From Clostridiaceae bacterium (GTDB lineage Bacteria > Bacillota > Clostridia > Oscillospirales > Acutalibacteraceae), in contig CAJGDQ010000061.1 of assembly GCA_904502215.1 (NCBI GenBank), positions 1 through 6,229 on the forward strand: a DNA stretch of 6,229 bases, given 5' to 3'. Shown here in pieces: positions 4,620 through 6,229 of this stretch. The notes beneath the pieces were generated by a model. The model worked only from the letters and a program-made list of their open reading frames with translations. It had not been told where the DNA came from and ran no database searches. The stretch's first letter is position 1. Each line of letters opens with the position of its first letter. A program made the position numbers and the translations under genes.

Positions 4620-6229
4620 ATGAAAGAAATGATAAATAAATTCAATTCATCCGTCATAGATAATGCTTATGAGGTGTTTGGGTCATTCCTTGAGGGAGAT
4701 ACTGCCCTTTTTAGAGTTTGGGCGCCAAATGCCGAAAGGGTTTCGGTTGTTGGAGATTTTAACGGCTGGAATATTGAAGCCAACCCTATGAACCGGAATG
4801 ATGGAGGAATTTGGGAAGTTAAAATTAAGGGTGTTAAGAATTTTGATGTTTATAAATACGCCATAATTTCCGGGGATGGCAACACTGTTTTAAAGTCTGA
4901 CCCTTATGCCAGACATTTTGAAACCTCTCCCGCAAACGCTTCGAAGGTTTATGCTGATGATAAATACAAATGGAATGATAAGGAATGGTTAAAAAAAAAG
5001 GAGAAAACCAATGTATATGAATCTCCCGTTAATATTTATGAGGTTCATGCAGGTTCCTGGAAAACCTATCCCGATGGCAAACCTTTTGATTATGTTAAAT
5101 TGGCCGAGGAATTAGCGGTTTATCTCAAAGAGATGAATTACACTCATGTTGAGCTTATGCCGATAACCGAATATCCTTTTGATGGCTCGTGGGGATATCA
5201 GGTTACGGGATATTTTGCTCCAACCTCACGTTATGGAACTCCAAAGGATTTTAAAAAGTTCGTTGATATTATGCATAACAACGGCATATCAGTTATTCTT
5301 GACTGGGTGCCTGCTCATTTTCCGAGAGATGAGCATGGACTATTCAGGTTTGACTCAACGGCTTGCTATGAATATGCTGACTGGCGAAAGGGCGAGCATA
5401 AGGAATGGGGCACCTGTGTTTTTGACTATGGGAAGCAGCAGGTTAAAAGCTTTTTGATTTCAAGTGCAGTATATTGGCTTAAGGAATTTCATATAGACGG
5501 ACTTCGTGTTGATGCGGTTGCTTCGATGCTCTATCTTGATTACGGAAGGCAGGATGGAGAATGGCTTCCTAATATTTATGGTGGCCGAGAGAATCTTGAG
5601 GCAGTTGAGTTTTTAAGAGAGGTTAATAAAGCGGCATTCAAGGCTAATCCGAAGGTTTTAATGATAGCCGAGGAATCAACTGCTTGGCCTCTTGTAACAA
5701 AGCCTGCCGATGATGGCGGACTTGGTTTCAACTTTAAATGGAATATGGGTTGGATGAATGATATGCTAAGATATATGTCTTTAGACCCGTATTTCAGGAA
5801 GGATAATCACGATTGCTTAACCTTCTCATTTTTCTATGCGTTTTCGGAAAACTTTGTGCTTCCGATTTCGCACGATGAGGTTGTTCACGGCAAATGCTCA
5901 ATGATAAACAAAATGCCGGGGGATTATGACCTTAAGTTTGCGGGGCTCAGAGCTTTCTTTGCATATATGATGGCCCATCCCGGAAAGAAGCTTTTGTTTA
6001 TGGGTCAGGAATTTGCTCAGTTTATAGAATGGGATTATAAGAAGCAGCTTGATTGGTTGTTGCTTGATTATGAGCAACACCGCAAGATGAAGGAATTTAC
6101 CAAACAGCTCAATAAGTTCTATCTTGATACTTCTCCGTTTTGGGAGATAGATTATTCTTGGGAGGGCTTTGATTGGATTTCCAATGATGATAACTCTCAA
6201 AGTATCATAGCCTTCCGCCGAATAAATAA
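4620..6229 (+). CDS. glgB: 1,4-alpha-glucan branching enzyme GlgB (3' end beyond window)
   Basis: GlgB transfers a cut alpha-1,4-glucan segment to an alpha-1,6 position, making the branches of glycogen. ATG 4620 follows AAGGAG (4608-4613) by 6 bases. The frame stays open for 536 codons to the window edge, with no stop: the last TAA-like bases are out of frame (the protein ends ...FRRIN, then two bases). Residues 20-110 are the CBM48 N-domain (LFRVWAPNAERVSVVGDFNG). There is no extra N1 module, so this is the short form. The GH13 barrel follows: YEVHAGSW (140-147), ELMPITEYPFDGSWGYQVTGYF (split over 178-199), VILDWVPAHFP (225-235), GLRVDAV (294-300) with nucleophile D298, MIAEEST (348-354) with acid/base E351, and SHDEVVHGK (417-425) with D419 as transition-state stabiliser. 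All catalytic residues are present. The missing part is the end of the C-terminal all-beta domain. Other glycogen genes may follow downstream, but none is visible. Confidence 0.97.
   Translation, partial: MKEMINKFNSSVIDNAYEVFGSFLEGDTALFRVWAPNAERVSVVGDFNGWNIEANPMNRNDGGIWEVKIKGVKNFDVYKYAIISGDGNTVLKSDPYARHFETSPANASKVYADDKYKWNDKEWLKKKEKTNVYESPVNIYEVHAGSWKTYPDGKPFDYVKLAEELAVYLKEMNYTHVELMPITEYPFDGSWGYQVTGYFAPTSRYGTPKDFKKFVDIMHNNGISVILDWVPAHFPRDEHGLFRFDSTACYEYADWRKGEHKEWGTCVFDYGKQQVKSFLISSAVYWLKEFHIDGLRVDAVASMLYLDYGRQDGEWLPNIYGGRENLEAVEFLREVNKAAFKANPKVLMIAEESTAWPLVTKPADDGGLGFNFKWNMGWMNDMLRYMSLDPYFRKDNHDCLTFSFFYAFSENFVLPISHDEVVHGKCSMINKMPGDYDLKFAGLRAFFAYMMAHPGKKLLFMGQEFAQFIEWDYKKQLDWLLLDYEQHRKMKEFTKQLNKFYLDTSPFWEIDYSWEGFDWISNDDNSQSIIAFRRIN

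Noticed and set aside
5179..5457. Open frame of 92 codons in another frame inside glgB
   Set aside because: It overlaps the conserved GH13 barrel coding sequence, has no ribosome site, and its translation looks like no known protein.
5898..6200. 100-codon open frame on the minus strand inside glgB
   Set aside because: Antisense to a strongly conserved coding region, without ribosome site or promoter; a by-product of codon use. The same applies to minus-strand frames at 1129-1353, 1667-1867, 2591-2782 and 2995-3201.
6221..6229. TAA at the window end as the glgB stop
   Set aside because: The terminal TAA (6227-6229) and the TAA at 6223-6225 are not in the glgB frame, whose last codons are ATA (6222-6224) and AAT (6225-6227); the gene continues past the window.

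Overview
The window is an AT-rich, fully co-directional (+ strand) chromosomal segment of a Gram-positive bacterium, most likely a member of the Clostridia (Oscillospiraceae/Ruminococcaceae-like). The reasons are the dnaG-rpoD gene order followed by a small TSCPD-domain protein, strong GGAGG-type ribosome binding sites, SigA-type promoters, U-tract terminators, an AbrB-family regulator with a Cys-rich tail, and a short-form glgB. No phage, transposon, CRISPR, tRNA or rRNA is visible.

Region 1 (1-2566) is the tail of a macromolecular-synthesis operon: the 3' part of dnaG (primase), rpoD/sigA (housekeeping sigma factor), an 80-residue TSCPD protein with four cysteines, and a 179-residue protein I do not recognise. 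Gaps are 6, 11 and 32 bases. A 16-bp stem followed by GTTTTT closes the unit at 2514-2566. Region 2 (2567-3301) encodes a leaderless amidase_3-type cell-wall hydrolase with a C-terminal SH3-like domain. Its Shine-Dalgarno lies inside the 3' arm of the preceding terminator hairpin. Its N-terminus lacks the histidine normally expected as the first zinc ligand.

Region 3 (3302-4423) holds two genes, each behind a good promoter: a single-pass membrane protein of unknown function, and an AbrB-like transition-state regulator with a CxxC...CxxC tail, which ends at a strong terminator (4428-4463). Region 4 (4464-6229) is a 156-bp regulatory gap followed by glgB (glycogen branching enzyme), which is open to the right edge of the window. 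The gap contains an exact Spo0A-box core, a direct repeat at a 20-bp pitch, a small palindrome and a near-consensus promoter.

Most of the window is ordinary housekeeping sequence. The points worth a second look are the terminator/RBS overlap before the amidase, the missing zinc histidine in that amidase, the possible Spo0A control of glgB (with an AbrB-type gene next door), the very acidic N-terminus of the sigma factor, and the two little-known proteins co-transcribed with dnaG-rpoD.
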